From: Bryobacterales bacterium
GTDB lineage: Bacteria; Acidobacteriota; Terriglobia; Bryobacterales; Bryobacteraceae
NCBI GenBank assembly: GCA_016721425.1
Contig: JADKID010000007.1
Span: forward strand, 558,001 to 622,000
Direction: 5' to 3'
DNA: 64,000 bases
The stretch's first letter is position 1. Each line of letters starts with the position of its first letter. The translations under genes were made by a program, and so were the position numbers. Below, piece after piece: positions 26,704 to 35,661 of the stretch. The notes under the pieces are model-generated. The model saw only the letters and a program-made list of their open reading frames with translations. It ran no database searches and had not been told where the DNA came from.

Positions 26704-26969
26704 CGTACTGCGATTTCCCGTACTCGAATCGCGTAAAGTTCGCCCGTCTCGGCATCGACGAAGAAGCGCTTGTACTTGAGGGGATCGGCCATCATTCCCG
26801 CCAACCCTGCGCCCTGGTTCGAACCCCTCAGATAGCTGAGGGTGATGCTCCAGACTTGGCGCCCCTTATACTCGTCCTTCTCAATCTCCTCTATGTTGGT
26901 ATTTGGCTGGTTTAGTACTTCTGAAGCCTTCTGCCTTGCTACTAACACGGCCTCTTTAACATCAATCAT
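26700..26969 (-). CDS. Small hypothetical protein coupled to PIN gene
   Basis: The ATG at 26969 (ribosome site GAGGGG five bases upstream) gives 89 residues. It begins with a helix containing MIDVKEAVLVARQKASEV and ends with YKRFFVDAETGELYAIRVRE, a strand pattern like PepSY-type domains that read -VDAxTGE-. No DNA-binding motif typical of antitoxins is visible. The stop overlaps the PIN gene start by 4 bp, so the two are co-translated. The longer open frame upstream (to 27089) overlaps the GntP permease gene antisense to codon usage and is not preferred. Confidence 0.7.
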   Translation of the reverse strand: MIDVKEAVLVARQKASEVLNQPNTNIEEIEKDEYKGRQVWSITLSYLRGSNQGAGLAGMMADPLKYKRFFVDAETGELYAIRVREIAVR

Positions 26970-27013
26970 TGGGCGCCCCTCTCTCAACATGATAGCCGAC
27001 CGTCCAACCACGT

Positions 27014-28348
27014 CTAGCGCAGGATCGCCTGCGCCGCCATCACAATCGCAATCCCCACGAACGACGTGATCACCTTCATCACCGTCCACGATCGCAGCGT
27101 CTGCGGCACCGTCATTCCGAACGACTCGTTCACCAGCCAGAAGCCCGCATCGTTAACGTGCGACAACACCGTGCCGCCGCAGCACAGCGCCAGCAGAATC
27201 ATCTCCGGCGTGTACCCCGGCAGATCCTTCACCAGCGGCGCGACGATGCCTGCCGCCGTGATGATCGCCACAGTCGCCGAGCCCTGCGCGATCCGCATGG
27301 CGGCCGCCACGGCATAGGCCAGCAGAAGCGGCGAAATGCTCGACGATGCCAGCAGTTGGCCAGCGTACGGACCTACGCCGGAATCGACGATCACCTGTTT
27401 GAACGCGCCGCCGCCGCCCATGATGGCCAGCAGCGTGCCGATCGGCGCCAGGGATTCCGTCGTCATCTTGCCGACAGCGTTGCGGTCCATGCCACGGTGG
27501 AATCCGAAGACCCACATGGAGGCCAGCGCCGTGATGGTCAGCGCTGTGAACGGATGGCCCAGGAACAGCAGCGCCGGCGTGAACGCGCTCTTGTTTGCGC
27601 CGGCAGCGGTGGCTGCGAAGATCAGCACCACAGGCAGCGTCACCAGCAGCACTACCAGTCCAACGTGCGGCGGCGGCATGCCATCGGAGGCATGCGATTC
27701 ATCCGTAGCGCGGGCGGGCACCGGAATGAATAGGCGGCTGGAGATCCACTTGCCGTAGAAGATGCCACCAGAGATGGCCATGGGAATGGACACCATGGCG
27801 CCATAGAGAATCGCCTTGCCAATATCGGCGCCCAGCAGTGCGGCCGCGGCGGCGGGCGCCGGGTGCGGCGGCACCATGGCGTGCGTCACCGTCAACGCGC
27901 AGGCGATCGGCAAGCCGTAGAACAGCAGCGACTTTTTTGATTCGCGCGCCAGACTCCAGGCGATGGGCACCAGGATGATGAAGCCCACTTCGAAGAAGAT
28001 CGGCAGACCGATCAGGAACGCGGAAAGCAGCACCGCCCACGCGGCGCGCTCGCGGCCAAAGCGGCTCAGCAACGCCTCCGCCAGCGCGCGCCCGCCGCCG
28101 GAGTGTTCGAGAAACCGCCCGATCATTGCACCCAGCGCCACCACCACGGCGATAAAGCCCAGCGCCTCGCCGAAGCCGTTCTGCATCGACTTCAAGACCT
28201 TTACCGGCTCCATGCGGCAGGCCAGGCCAAACGTCATGCTCGTCAGCAGCAGCGCCAGGAAGGCGTGCAGGCGCGTCACCAGTATCAGAAATAGCAGGAG
28301 CGCGATGGCGCCCAGCGTCAAAAGAAGTAGGTCGTTGCCTGATGGCAT
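27014..28348 (-). CDS. GntP-family sugar-acid permease
   Basis: This 444-residue protein has about 12 membrane helices and the GntP family blocks GAMIGRFLEHSGGGRALAE, GLPIFFEVGFIILVPIAWSL, THAMVPPHPAP and VLSHVNDAGFWLV. Members are H+ symporters for gluconate and related acids. It lies 13 bp downstream of garD in a garR-garD-permease operon, so galactarate, glucarate or a related acid is the likely substrate rather than gluconate. Confidence 0.93.
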   Translation of the reverse strand: MPSGNDLLLLTLGAIALLLFLILVTRLHAFLALLLTSMTFGLACRMEPVKVLKSMQNGFGEALGFIAVVVALGAMIGRFLEHSGGGRALAEALLSRFGRERAAWAVLLSAFLIGLPIFFEVGFIILVPIAWSLARESKKSLLFYGLPIACALTVTHAMVPPHPAPAAAAALLGADIGKAILYGAMVSIPMAISGGIFYGKWISSRLFIPVPARATDESHASDGMPPPHVGLVVLLVTLPVVLIFAATAAGANKSAFTPALLFLGHPFTALTITALASMWVFGFHRGMDRNAVGKMTTESLAPIGTLLAIMGGGGAFKQVIVDSGVGPYAGQLLASSSISPLLLAYAVAAAMRIAQGSATVAIITAAGIVAPLVKDLPGYTPEMILLALCCGGTVLSHVNDAGFWLVNESFGMTVPQTLRSWTVMKVITSFVGIAIVMAAQAILR

Positions 28349-28361
28349 GTGTGCAAGTATT

Positions 28362-29849
28362 CTACGTTACCGGCCCTGGGTTGAAGAGAGAGAGGTCGTT
28401 GTGGAGCCCCCAGTGATCGGCCCACGTGCGCTTGCGCCCGCTGGCGGCATCGAGGATCAGGTCAAAAATCTGGCAGCCCACGTCCTCGATCGTCGCGTCG
28501 CCGGTGGCGATGCGGCCGGCGTCGATATCGATGAGATCCGGCCAGCGCTCGGCCAGCGCAGTGCGCGACGACACCTTCACGACCGGCGCCAGCGCCAGGC
28601 CGTAGGGCGTCCCTTCCCCGGTGGTGAAGACATGCATATTCATGCCGGCGGCAAGCTGCAGCGTGCCGCAGATGAAGTCGCTGGCTGGCGTGGCCGCAAA
28701 GACCAGGCCTTTCGCCGTGACGCGTTCGCCCGGGCTGGTGACCGCCCGCAGCGCCGTCGTCCCGGCCTTGGCAACGGATCCTAACGCCTTCTCCACCACG
28801 TTGGAAAGGCCGCCGCGCTTGTTCCCCGGCGTTGGGTTGGCGCTGCGGTCGGCCGAGCCGGCGCGCAGGTATTCGTCATACCACGCCATCTCCCGGATCA
28901 GCGCCTGCGCCACCTCCACGCTGGCCGCCCGCGGCGTCAAGAGATGCACGGCGTCGCGCACCTCGGTGACTTCGGAAAACATCACGGTGGCGCCGGCGCG
29001 CACCAGCAGATCAGCCGCGCAGCCCACCGCCGGATTCGCCGTCACGCCGGAAAACGCATCGCTGCCGCCGCACTGCAGGCCGACGACGAGATCCGCTGCC
29101 GGGCACGTGACGCGGCTCCGGCGATTCAGTTCTCCCAGCCGCTCTTCTGCCATACGCATCATGGCGGACACCATGTCGCCGAATCCGTGGTGCTGCTGAT
29201 CCTGAAGACGGATCACGAAGGGCGACTCCTGCGGCATCAAGCGCGCGGGCTGGAGTTTCTCGCAGCCCAGGCTCACCAGCATCAGCTCGCCGCCGAGATT
29301 CGGATGCAGCGCCAGGTTGTGCAGCGTGCGGATAGGCACCGCCGCGCCGGGCGCGTCGATCGCCACACCGCAGCCGTAGGGGTGCGTCAGCGCGATCACG
29401 CCGTCCACATTGGGGAAGCGCGGCAGCAGTTCAGTGCGGATGCGGTTCACCGCAAACTGAACCGAGGGCGCCACGCACTGCACGGTGGTGGAGATGCCGA
29501 GAATGTTCTTCGTGCCCACCGTGCCGTCGGCGTTGCGGTAGCCCTCAAACGTCACGCCCTCCAACGGCGGCAGAGGCGCGGGGATCGCCGTCGCCAGTTG
29601 CAGTTCGCCCAGCGCGGGCGCCACCGGCAACGTGATGAACTCCTCGCGCACCCATGCGCCCTGCGGGATGTCACGCGCCGCCAGGCCGATCACCTCGCCA
29701 TAGCGCAGGATCGGCTGGCCGGCCGCGATGTCCGATAGAGCCGCCTTGTGCGATTGCGGGATGAACTCGCGCAACGTCAATCCATCCGGGCTCACGATGA
29801 TGGCGACGTTGTCGCGCGGATGAACTCGCACCCACAGAGGCCGGCTCAT
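28362..29849 (-). CDS. garD: Galactarate dehydratase (UxaA/GarD family)
   Basis: This 495-residue protein starts at the ATG at 29849. An N-terminal SAF-type domain (HKAALSDIAAGQPILRYGEV) is followed by the dehydratase core: FEGYRNADGTVGTKN, HPYGCGVAIDAPGAAVPIRT, QCGGSDAFSGVTANPAVG, SEVTEVRDAVHLLTPRA and a C-terminal WGLHNDLSLFNPGPVT. These blocks follow E. coli GarD more closely than altronate dehydratase UxaA. It removes water from galactarate to give 5-keto-4-deoxy-glucarate. The start overlaps garR by 4 bp. The next enzyme, the GarL aldolase, is not in the window. Confidence 0.9.
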   Translation of the reverse strand: MSRPLWVRVHPRDNVAIIVSPDGLTLREFIPQSHKAALSDIAAGQPILRYGEVIGLAARDIPQGAWVREEFITLPVAPALGELQLATAIPAPLPPLEGVTFEGYRNADGTVGTKNILGISTTVQCVAPSVQFAVNRIRTELLPRFPNVDGVIALTHPYGCGVAIDAPGAAVPIRTLHNLALHPNLGGELMLVSLGCEKLQPARLMPQESPFVIRLQDQQHHGFGDMVSAMMRMAEERLGELNRRSRVTCPAADLVVGLQCGGSDAFSGVTANPAVGCAADLLVRAGATVMFSEVTEVRDAVHLLTPRAASVEVAQALIREMAWYDEYLRAGSADRSANPTPGNKRGGLSNVVEKALGSVAKAGTTALRAVTSPGERVTAKGLVFAATPASDFICGTLQLAAGMNMHVFTTGEGTPYGLALAPVVKVSSRTALAERWPDLIDIDAGRIATGDATIEDVGCQIFDLILDAASGRKRTWADHWGLHNDLSLFNPGPVT

Positions 29850-30736
29850 GAAGGCTTGCGCACCTCGCAACCCGCCATCTGTTCGATCCAGGTGACGATG
29901 GCCGCGTGATCCAGATCGCCCGCGCCGCTATTCATCAGCGAGATCAACGCCTGTTGCACCAGGCTGGTGAGCGGCAGCGAGACCTTCATCGATTCCGCCG
30001 CCAGCAGCGCATTGCGCAGATCCTTCTGGTGCAGCTTGATGCGGAAGCCCGGCTTGAAGTTGCGATTGATCACCATGGGCGCCTTGGCGTTGAGCACCGT
30101 GCTGCCGGCCAGACCACCCTTCACCGCGTTGAACACAACCTCGGGATCGAGGCCCGCTTTGGTGGCCAGCACCAACGCCTCGCCCATCGCTGCAATGTTG
30201 CAGGCCACCATGATCTGGTTGGCGAGCTTGGTGACGTTGCCCGCGCCCACCGGGCCGGTGAGCGTAGCCGAGGCGCCCAGCACATCAAACACCGGCCGCA
30301 CGCGCTCAAACAGCGCCGCGTCTCCTCCGGCCATAATCGCTAGCGTGCCGTCGGCCGCCTTCGGCTCGCCGCCACTCACGGGAGCATCGAGAAATCCAAT
30401 GCCTTTGCCGGCGCACGCCGCGCCCACCTTCTGGGCCACCAGTGGGCTGATGGAGCTCATGTCCACAATCGCCGAGCCGGCCTGCGCACCTGCCAGCACG
30501 CCCTCCGGACCTAGAATGGCCGCCTGCACCTCCGGCCCGTCCGGCAGCATCGTGATGGTGATCTCGGATGTGGCCGCCGCGGCACTCGCCGATCCCGCGG
30601 GCGTCGCTCCGGCGCGAACCAGTTCATCCACCGCGGCCGGCACGATGTCAAAGACCGTGACCTCATGGCCGGCGGTGATGAGGTTGCGGGCCATGTGCTT
30701 GCCCATGATGCCGAGGCCGACAAATGCGATTCTCAT
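29846..30736 (-). CDS. garR: 2-hydroxy-3-oxopropionate (tartronate semialdehyde) reductase
   Basis: This 296-residue beta-hydroxyacid dehydrogenase has the Rossmann motif GLGIMG (7-12), the signature DAPVSGGEPKAADGTLAIM, GNVTKLANQIMVACN carrying the catalytic Lys, and the FKPGFRIKLHQKDL block. GarR reduces tartronate semialdehyde to glycerate. Among family members (GlxR, HIBADH) this assignment is favoured because garD overlaps it by 4 bp downstream and a GntP permease follows. It is the first gene of the operon. Confidence 0.85.
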   Translation of the reverse strand: MRIAFVGLGIMGKHMARNLITAGHEVTVFDIVPAAVDELVRAGATPAGSASAAAATSEITITMLPDGPEVQAAILGPEGVLAGAQAGSAIVDMSSISPLVAQKVGAACAGKGIGFLDAPVSGGEPKAADGTLAIMAGGDAALFERVRPVFDVLGASATLTGPVGAGNVTKLANQIMVACNIAAMGEALVLATKAGLDPEVVFNAVKGGLAGSTVLNAKAPMVINRNFKPGFRIKLHQKDLRNALLAAESMKVSLPLTSLVQQALISLMNSGAGDLDHAAIVTWIEQMAGCEVRKPS

Positions 30737-30824
30737 GTAGTGCTCCTGATGGATTGAGTATCGGACTCGGTCGTCGGAAGACGCAAGCGGTCCGTCTCGG
30801 CCAAGGAGGCTGTTAGAATGAGGC

Positions 30825-31208
30825 GTGGGCGCACTGACGGCAAAACTATCGCAGATTGGGGTTCTTGGCCTTCTCCTGCTCGCCGTCGGCGCACAGGCTC
30901 CCGAGGCGTACAGCTATCGCCAGGCGGGCGGCCTGCGGTCACTGCCCACTGGCTCCGTCAACCCCACCACCGAGACCACGACGCCGGAGTTGCTGAGCGG
31001 CGCATCGCGAATCAAGTCGCTCCCGGGTCCGGAGTGGCCTTTCGCGCTGGCTGCCAGGGCTGCCGTACAGGTCCGACCCTCCTCGTCTGATCTGCTACCT
31101 GATGGCAGAGCAACCGGCCTGGTCTACGCTCATCCCTACGCTCACTCCGGGCGTGCTCCTCCTCCGTTTAGTTCCTCTCCAACAGACTTTGCAGCGGCCT
31201 CACTTTGA
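30825..31208 (+). CDS. Doubtful secreted hypothetical protein upstream of secDF
   Basis: This is a GTG-start frame of 127 codons. The first 25 residues look like a signal peptide (KLSQIGVLGLLLLAVGAQA) followed by a Pro/Ser/Thr-rich, non-globular remainder with no family match. A strong ribosome site AAGGAGG (30803-30809) lies 8 bp before an ATG at 30818 in a different frame, whose Arg-rich 90-residue product looks non-coding. Which frame, if either, is translated cannot be settled by eye. The stretch may simply be a leader of secDF, which begins 56 bp downstream. Confidence 0.3.
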   Translation: MGALTAKLSQIGVLGLLLLAVGAQAPEAYSYRQAGGLRSLPTGSVNPTTETTTPELLSGASRIKSLPGPEWPFALAARAAVQVRPSSSDLLPDGRATGLVYAHPYAHSGRAPPPFSSSPTDFAAASL

Positions 31209-31264
31209 GCCGTCGCACACCTGTAATCGCGGAACCGTGTCCGTACACATCGAAAGGATGAGTC

Positions 31265-34048
31265 ATGCCCAGAAATCTCCGTTGGAAATGGATCGCCATC
31301 GTCGCGATCGTGGCCGGCTGTATCGCCGGCATCACCGGCCTGCCCACGTCGCCTCACGACCTGATCGCGAATTGGTCGCGCAACATCCGGCTCGGCCTCG
31401 ACCTCAAGGGCGGCAGCCATATGGTCCTTCAGGTTCAAGTCCAGGACGCCTTCAAAGTGGCTGCCGATCAGGCCATCGAGCAGCTCAAGGAGGCGCTTGC
31501 CAATAACCACGTTGTCTACGGCGCCATCGATCGAGATGACCCGGATCACATCCACGCCGCGGAATCCATCGCTGTCCATCTGCGCGGCGTCCCGTCGACG
31601 AGTCAAGGCGGTCTCTCGAAGGTCGTCAAGGAAACCGTGGGCGACACCTGGACGCTCGCGCCGTCTGGATCTGACGACTTCCACCTGACGATTCAGAAAT
31701 CCGCCGCAATCGCGCTCAAGCAGGAGACCATCACCCAGACCATTGAGACACTCAATCGCAAAGTGAACGGTCTCGGTGTGGCGGAAGCCAGCGTCCAGCA
31801 GCGCGGCGGCGCAGATGGCGAAGCCGAAGTGCTGGTCCAACTCCCCGGCGTGGATGATCCGGCGCGTGTCAAGTCGATCCTCCAAACCGCGGCACTGCTA
31901 GAGCTCAGCGAGGTGAAAGACGGCCCCTACACTTCACAAGCGCAAGCCCTGGCCACTCACAACGGAGTGCTGCCGCTGAACACGAAGCTGGTTCGCGGCT
32001 CGGCCCGCGCCGAGGGCCAGGAGTCCTGGTGGCTGCTCGCCCGCTCACCCGTTGTCACCGGCCGCGACCTGCGCGATGCCCGTCCTCAACAGAACGAGAT
32101 GGGCAGTTGGGACACCAATTTCGTTCTCACGCAGGACGCCGCCAAGCGCTTCGAACGCTACACCGAAGCCAACGTGGGCAACCGCTTGGCCATCGTTCTC
32201 GACAGTGAGGTGCTGAGCGCGCCGCGCATCGACGGCAAGATCGCGGACCAGGGACGAATCACCGGCGCGGGCACCCATCAGGAATCCTCCGACCTCGCAC
32301 TCAATCTCCGCGCTGGTTCGCTTCCGGCGGGAGTGAAGGTGATTGAGGAGCGCTTTGTCGGACCTTCGCTGGGAGCCGACTCCATCCGCCACGGCATTAC
32401 CTCCGGGCTCGTCGGACTGGCACTCGTCATCGCGTCGATGATCCTCTACTACCGCGGCGCCGGCTGGAATGCCGTCTTCGCGCTCATCCTGAACACCATC
32501 ATCACTGTCGCCGCGCTTAGCTACATCGATGCCACGTGGACCCTGCCGGGCATCGCCGGCCTCGTACTTTCCATCGGCATGGCCGTCGACTCCAACGTGC
32601 TGATCTTCGAGCGCATCAAGGAGGAGTTGCACGCAGGGAAGATTGTCCCAGCGGCCATCAGCGCCGGTTTCCAGCGAGCCTTCGTCACCATTCTCGATAC
32701 GCACGTCACCACTGTAGTGGCCAGTGCGTTTCTCTTTCTCTTTGGGACCGGACCTGTGCGCGGCTTCGCGGTCACGCTGGTGATCGGCCTCATCGCGAAT
32801 CTATTCACCGCCGTGTTCGTCTCGCGAGTCATCTTCGACACCCAACTCTGGCGCAACCCGCGACTCGCGAAGCTCAACATCTGGCCGCGCAGCGGCGGCC
32901 GTGAACTGTTCTCCGCGACCAACATCGCCTTTCTCAAAAATAGATACCTGGCCTTGGCGCTCTCCGCCCTGATGCTCGCCATCAGCTTGGGCAGTCTCAT
33001 CGCCAATGGCGGCTTGAAGTACGGCATCGACTTCCGCGGCGGCACTCTCACCGAGGTACGTTTCTCGCCGCAGCCTTCGATCGATGAACTGCGCACCGCT
33101 CTTTCCCGGCGGCTCGACGGAGAGATCTCCGTGCAGGAGACCAAGGGTACGGGCGAGTTCATCATCGGCACTCAACTCGCCGACGAGCAGACGCTCGAAA
33201 AGGCACGCGAGATCATCCGCGCCACGCTCGCCGAGAAGTACGCCAACCTCGGCGCGAAGACCGACCTGAACAACGCGACGCCGATCACCCTGGCCGCCGC
33301 GCTGGGTGAGACCAACACTGGCCCGGGCAGCCTGACCGCACGCATTCTCGACCTGCGCGACCAGCAGCGTGGCGGTCTGATCCGCGATTGGAACGATCTT
33401 CGCCAGCTTCCTGGCATGACGCCCCAGCTCCTGGAGAACCTTCAGGCCAAGGTGGGTCTCGGCGGCTTCCACATCCGCTCCGTGGAGATGGTAGGACCGC
33501 GCGCCGGCGAACAACTCCGCAAGCAGGCGGTGCTGGCCACCCTCGGCGCCCTCGGCGGGATGCTGCTCTACATCGCCTATCGCTTCCGGCTCGTGGCCGG
33601 CACTGCTGCGGTGATCGCTACCGTCCACGACGTCATCATCACCGTAGGGCTGTTCTCCCTCACCGGCCGCGAGGTCAACCTCAATGTCATCGCCGCCCTG
33701 CTGACCCTGATCGGCTACTCGATGAACGACAAGATCGTCGTATTCGACCGCGTCCGCGAGAATCAGAACAAGGGTGGCAGATCCGGCTCGTTCCTGGATC
33801 TCGTCAACCAATCGATCAACCAGACGCTCAGCCGGACACTGCTTACCGCAGGCCCAACCCTGTTGGCCTGTCTCGCCCTCTACTTCCTCGGCGGCGAGGT
33901 GCTGAACGGCATCGCGTTCGCACTGATCGCGGGAATCATCATCGGCACGTACTCGTCCATCTTCGTGGCCAGCGCGCTCCTCGTGCTTTGGCACGAAAGG
34001 CGCGAACGCCGCCAGGTGCGCACCGCGGCCCCGGTGCCCCTCACTTAG
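31265..34048 (+). CDS. secDF: Protein translocase subunit SecDF (fused SecD-SecF)
   Basis: This 927-residue fusion uses the proton gradient to help SecYEG finish protein export. The SecD part (1-540) has RLGLDLKGGSHMVLQV, LNRKVNGLGVAEASVQQRG and VLVQLPGVDDPARVKSIL, then six helices with GLVLSIGMAVDSNVLIFERI. The SecF part begins near 555, with YGIDFRGGTLTEVRF and VEMVGPRAGEQLRKQAV, then YSMNDKIVVFDRVREN. About 75 extra residues (roughly 665-735) interrupt the SecF periplasmic domain and contain LIRDWNDLRQLPGMTPQLLE. The tail overlaps the convergent esterase gene by 8 bp. No yajC is adjacent. Confidence 0.93.
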   Translation: MPRNLRWKWIAIVAIVAGCIAGITGLPTSPHDLIANWSRNIRLGLDLKGGSHMVLQVQVQDAFKVAADQAIEQLKEALANNHVVYGAIDRDDPDHIHAAESIAVHLRGVPSTSQGGLSKVVKETVGDTWTLAPSGSDDFHLTIQKSAAIALKQETITQTIETLNRKVNGLGVAEASVQQRGGADGEAEVLVQLPGVDDPARVKSILQTAALLELSEVKDGPYTSQAQALATHNGVLPLNTKLVRGSARAEGQESWWLLARSPVVTGRDLRDARPQQNEMGSWDTNFVLTQDAAKRFERYTEANVGNRLAIVLDSEVLSAPRIDGKIADQGRITGAGTHQESSDLALNLRAGSLPAGVKVIEERFVGPSLGADSIRHGITSGLVGLALVIASMILYYRGAGWNAVFALILNTIITVAALSYIDATWTLPGIAGLVLSIGMAVDSNVLIFERIKEELHAGKIVPAAISAGFQRAFVTILDTHVTTVVASAFLFLFGTGPVRGFAVTLVIGLIANLFTAVFVSRVIFDTQLWRNPRLAKLNIWPRSGGRELFSATNIAFLKNRYLALALSALMLAISLGSLIANGGLKYGIDFRGGTLTEVRFSPQPSIDELRTALSRRLDGEISVQETKGTGEFIIGTQLADEQTLEKAREIIRATLAEKYANLGAKTDLNNATPITLAAALGETNTGPGSLTARILDLRDQQRGGLIRDWNDLRQLPGMTPQLLENLQAKVGLGGFHIRSVEMVGPRAGEQLRKQAVLATLGALGGMLLYIAYRFRLVAGTAAVIATVHDVIITVGLFSLTGREVNLNVIAALLTLIGYSMNDKIVVFDRVRENQNKGGRSGSFLDLVNQSINQTLSRTLLTAGPTLLACLALYFLGGEVLNGIAFALIAGIIIGTYSSIFVASALLVLWHERRERRQVRTAAPVPLT

Positions 34049-35618
34049 CTGCTTTGGCCGCGATTGCGTCCAATGCCAGATACCGCTCGCGGTGCGTCTC
34101 GGGTACAGCCTTCGTCTCCACGTCGATCCGCATCACCCGGGGCGCGCCGCCGGCATTCAGTGCCGGCCACTCCGGCAACCCAGCGCCGTTCGGGTTCCGC
34201 GTCTTGATGAAGTTCGCGAAAAACTCCTGCATCACCTGCGAGACCTTCTGATCGTCCGCCGTCCACGCAAACGCCTTGTTCCCGGCCAGATTGCCCATCG
34301 CATACTCGATCTCGGCCGAGTGCACGGCGCCCTTCGGCGCGGGGCGGCTTGTCTCTGGCTTTCCGGCCACAGGTACCATCGGCGGGCGCGGCCGCGCATA
34401 GTAATACCGGTAGACCGGCTGCCCGGTTTTGGCCTGGACGTCGATCCACTTCCACGTGCTGAAGCCGATGAAACGGTCACCCGAGAGATCCGTCGCGGCC
34501 TGCAATACCTCGTCCGGCGTGGCGCCCGAATACGCCTTCAACACATCCTCGGCCTGGTCGCCATACAGCTTGCGCACGATCTTTTCATAAGACTCCTTCG
34601 TCGCCGGCTGTGCGCCCAGCAGCGCGCGCCCGGACATCTCTTCCGAGTTCCATCCGGCCAGCAGCGGCACCTTCGCCTGCTTGCCGGCGGCGTATAGAGC
34701 ATCGGGCGATTCCGGGAAGAAGTAACCATCGACTGTGACCGAGAACCGAGCCCGCGCCTTCGCCGCACCATCCAGAATCTGTTGCGCCGTCATGGCCCGC
34801 AGCGCTGCCAGCGAGCCATCGCCCATCGTCGCCGCCCACTTGCTGCCCGCCTGCTCAGCCTGCTCCAGCTTCACCGCCGGCAACGTGCCCAGCAGAGATC
34901 CGCTCTCGCCGATCGCGCCCGCAATCAAATCCCTTGATAACGGCGACGCCATCTGCGCGCTCACCGAGATCGAGCCCGCCGATTCGCCCGCAATCACCAC
35001 CTTCGCCGGATCCCCGCCGAACGCCGCGATGTTCTTTTTCACCCAGCTCAGCGCCGCCGCCTGGTCCAACAACCCGTAGTTGCCGGAGCCGTGATACGCC
35101 GCTTCCTTACTCAATTCCGGATGCGCCAGGAATCCGAACACACCCAGGCGGTAATTCACCGTCAGCGCCACAATGCCCTTGCGCGCCATACTCTCTCCGT
35201 CGTACCGAGACTCTGAGCCATCACCCGAGACGTACCCGCCGCCATAGAAATACACCAGTACGGGCAGTTTTTCGTTCTTCGATTTGGCCGGAGTCCAGAC
35301 GTTCAGATACAGGCAGTCCTCGCCCATGCCGTTCGAGCGGAAGATCATGTCACTGAAGAGCGACTGCTGCATGCAGCGCGGCCCAAATCCCGTTGCCTGC
35401 TTCACACCCTTCCATTTCGCCACCGGCTGCGGCGCCTTCCAACGCAGCGCACCCACCGGCGGCGCCGCAAACGGGATGCCCTGGAATACACGGATACCGG
35501 ACTTCGGCGCCCCGGCCTCCACAACTCCGCTGGCCGTCTTGACCCGGTCCGCCGCAATGAGGCCGGTACTCAACATGGCGGCGGCGGCGATGATTCTGGT
35601 ACGTCTGGTGAAAAGCAT
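34041..35618 (-). CDS. Type-B carboxylesterase, secreted
   Basis: The ATG at 35618 follows CAGGAGA and gives 525 residues beginning with a signal peptide (MLFTRRTRIIAAAAML). The carboxylesterase/cholinesterase fold is clear: VFQGIPFAAPPVGALRWK, EDCLYLNVWTP, the oxyanion YFYGGGYVSGDGS and the nucleophile elbow GESAGSIS. The catalytic His probably lies in KGAVHSAEIEY. It would hydrolyse esters outside the cytoplasm, and could deacylate plant-derived glycosides or polymers, but nothing here shows the substrate. It starts 44 bp beyond the ccoI stop. Confidence 0.92.
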   Translation of the reverse strand: MLFTRRTRIIAAAAMLSTGLIAADRVKTASGVVEAGAPKSGIRVFQGIPFAAPPVGALRWKAPQPVAKWKGVKQATGFGPRCMQQSLFSDMIFRSNGMGEDCLYLNVWTPAKSKNEKLPVLVYFYGGGYVSGDGSESRYDGESMARKGIVALTVNYRLGVFGFLAHPELSKEAAYHGSGNYGLLDQAAALSWVKKNIAAFGGDPAKVVIAGESAGSISVSAQMASPLSRDLIAGAIGESGSLLGTLPAVKLEQAEQAGSKWAATMGDGSLAALRAMTAQQILDGAAKARARFSVTVDGYFFPESPDALYAAGKQAKVPLLAGWNSEEMSGRALLGAQPATKESYEKIVRKLYGDQAEDVLKAYSGATPDEVLQAATDLSGDRFIGFSTWKWIDVQAKTGQPVYRYYYARPRPPMVPVAGKPETSRPAPKGAVHSAEIEYAMGNLAGNKAFAWTADDQKVSQVMQEFFANFIKTRNPNGAGLPEWPALNAGGAPRVMRIDVETKAVPETHRERYLALDAIAAKAAK

Positions 35619-35661
35619 GCGGTTCTCCTGATCGTATCCATCATATGCCCGACCTCGCCCG

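Noticed and set aside
26970..27089. N-terminal extension of the 89-residue gene
   Set aside because: The Asp/Gly-rich extension overlaps the 3' end of the GntP permease gene, while a good ribosome site supports the ATG at 26969.
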